Source of the DNA: an uncultured Bacilli bacterium
GTDB lineage: Bacteria; Bacillota_I; Bacilli_A; RF39; UBA660
NCBI GenBank assembly: GCA_944331945.1
Contig: CALVJC010000010.1
Location: 1-7,095, forward strand
DNA: 7,095 nt
Reading direction: 5' to 3'
Under the pieces are notes generated by a model. It was not told where the DNA came from and did not search any database. It was given only the letters and a program-made list of their open reading frames with translations. Position numbers and translations under genes: made by a program. Shown piece after piece: positions 6,151 through 7,095 of this stretch; the stretch's first letter is position 1, and the number at the start of each line of letters is the position of its first letter.

Positions 6151-6160
6151 TGATCCACAA

Positions 6161-6757
6161 GTGAGAAAAAATTCCGTGAAAAAAAGAGTGGCTCGGGAAG
6201 AGCAAGTGGGAGTTTGGGTTTATGTTTTATTATTAACGGCAGTGACTATTTTAGGATGGGTTTTAGGTAATTTTGATTTTTCGGTAGGAAAAACGACGTT
6301 GACCATAGCAATTTTTGCTTATCCATTCCGTTATTTTATTGCCAATATTATTACTAAAAAGTATGGTTATAAGGAAACTTTTAATGCGATTAGTTATTCG
6401 GCCTGTTTACTGTTATTCTTTGCCATCGTCGCGAATATTTTAGGGCAGCAAGAAATTGATTATGTTCCTTTAACGGGTGAAATTTTAGGTTATTTAGCAA
6501 GTCAAGTTGTGAACTTAGTTTTCTATTATTATATCTTTATCAATACCGATAGTAATAAATTCGCTTTGCTTGCAACTTATATTTTAGCGATGTTAATGGA
6601 TAATTTTATTAGTATGTTATTCTCAAGTCGGATGATTTTAGCGGATAGTTTTTGGAGAACTTATTTTGTGACGATTATTATCGAAGGAATTATTTCTGTT
6701 GGTTTAATCTTTTTGGATCATAAGAAAATTCGAACGACCAGAAAAATTGTACATTAA
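6161..6757 (+). CDS. VUT/YhhQ-like integral membrane protein (putative queuosine-precursor transporter)
   Basis: The 198-residue product has a basic N-terminus and about six hydrophobic segments (roughly 17-36, 44-62, 74-94, 105-128, 136-155, 165-184). The segment YPFRYFIANIITKKYGYKET (54-73) resembles the signature of the VUT family (DUF165; 'YPftfLitDiinEkYGkk'), followed by LGYLASQVVNLVFYYYIF in place of the 'isQliDiyiF' region. Members studied in other bacteria import queuosine precursors for tRNA modification. Here the usually acidic positions in the signature are N62 and K66, and the 'iDiyiF' Asp is Asn, so the substrate may differ. The assignment is from remembered motifs and is moderate. 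The gene starts with GTG after a strong ribosome binding site and has its own extended -10 promoter. It is followed after 14 bases by the SipW-type gene, so the two are probably co-transcribed. No queuosine genes are in view. Confidence 0.6.
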   Translation: MRKNSVKKRVAREEQVGVWVYVLLLTAVTILGWVLGNFDFSVGKTTLTIAIFAYPFRYFIANIITKKYGYKETFNAISYSACLLLFFAIVANILGQQEIDYVPLTGEILGYLASQVVNLVFYYYIFINTDSNKFALLATYILAMLMDNFISMLFSSRMILADSFWRTYFVTIIIEGIISVGLIFLDHKKIRTTRKIVH

Positions 6758-6771
6758 GGGGAGAGGGTTTC

Positions 6772-7095
6772 ATGAAAAGAAAAAAGGCAATTATTTTAAC
6801 AATTTCTATTCTTGCTTTATGTGTTTGTACGGTAGGTATTTCTTTTGGTTATTTAACAAAAACTTTAACGGGTGAAAAAGAAGTAAGTATTGTCAGTGGA
6901 ACCCTTCGGATTGATTTTCAAGATTCTAATATTATTACTTTAGATAATATTGCACCCATGTCGGATAGCAAAGGGTTAGCGAGTGAGCCTTATACATTTA
7001 CGATTACAAATACCGGAAATATTACGGCTTATTATCAAGTTGGATTTGAAGATGATAGTGCGAATACTTTGAATACTCAGTTTGTTAAGATGAGA
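6772..7095 (+). CDS. SipW/TasA-type exported surface protein, N-terminal part (runs off window)
   Basis: The reading frame is open from the ATG to the last base (108 codons, no stop), so the gene continues beyond the window. It is preceded by AGGGGAG and GAGAGGG purine runs within 14 bases of the previous stop. The N-terminus has MKRKK, a hydrophobic stretch (about 7-26) ending in VGISFGYL, and then VSIVSGTLRIDF (about 39-50). Further on are LDNIAPMSDSK and the beta-strand signature YTFTITNTGNITAYYQVGF. This order (long signal, 'tGtL.i.f', 'i.P.ds', 'f.itNtG...a.Y.v') is what I recall for SipW-dependent signal proteins related to TasA and camelysin, which are exported and can form matrix fibres or surface layers. 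The cognate SipW peptidase is not in the window. The cysteines in LALCVC do not form a proper lipobox. The function is inferred from the N-terminal pattern only. Confidence 0.65.
   Translation, partial: MKRKKAIILTISILALCVCTVGISFGYLTKTLTGEKEVSIVSGTLRIDFQDSNIITLDNIAPMSDSKGLASEPYTFTITNTGNITAYYQVGFEDDSANTLNTQFVKMR

Noticed and set aside
6814..6825. Lipobox in the signal of the SipW-type protein
   Set aside because: The residues before the first cysteine are L-A-L, lacking the small residue expected at -1, and the hydrophobic stretch continues well past the cysteines.
1..7095. Reassignment of UGA to tryptophan
   Set aside because: gpmI and fic end naturally at TGA, no conserved motif runs through a TGA, and tryptophans are TGG.

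Overview
The window is a compact, AT-rich bacterial segment. By hand count the fic gene is about 30% GC and the dacA gene about 35% GC. TGA is used as a stop (gpmI, fic) and tryptophan is TGG throughout, so the standard bacterial code applies and this is not a Mycoplasma-type code. Shine-Dalgarno sites of the AAGGAG type, TATAAT-like -10 boxes, hairpin-plus-T-tract terminators, a secreted D,D-carboxypeptidase and a SipW/TasA-type exported protein all point to a walled low-GC Bacillota, probably a member of the Bacilli. An uncultured gut lineage related to RF39 or Erysipelotrichales would fit, but that placement is inference from style only.

Layout, left to right. Positions 1-134 hold the last 43 codons of an ABC exporter ATPase, closed by a hairpin terminator. 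A promoter near 157-186 then drives a tightly packed plus-strand operon: gpmI (cofactor-independent phosphoglycerate mutase, glycolysis), a multi-spanning GT-C-like membrane protein whose start codon overlaps the gpmI stop (ATGA), and 21 bases later a membrane-anchored metallophosphoesterase of the YkuE type. That operon collides tail-to-tail, with a 14-base overlap, with a minus-strand dacA-type D-alanyl-D-alanine carboxypeptidase. Upstream of dacA on the same strand lies a Fic-domain protein, separated from it by a perfect 11-bp inverted repeat with a T-tract. A 143-bp divergent intergenic region with an extended -10 promoter on each strand separates fic from a plus-strand VUT/YhhQ-like membrane protein. 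This is followed after 14 bases by the first 108 codons of a SipW/TasA-type exported protein that runs off the window.

Functionally the segment mixes a core glycolytic enzyme with envelope genes: an exporter, a GT-C-like protein, an anchored phosphoesterase, a wall carboxypeptidase and a surface protein. The Fic protein is a self-inhibited (class II) AMP-transferase by motif and looks like an accessory insertion beside dacA. I see no CRISPR array, insertion sequence, tRNA or rRNA. The most unusual points are the loss of the canonical GNHD metal/catalytic motif in the phosphoesterase (it reads GESD), the inverted repeat directly before the dacA ribosome binding site, and the translational coupling of gpmI to an uncharacterised GT-C-like protein.
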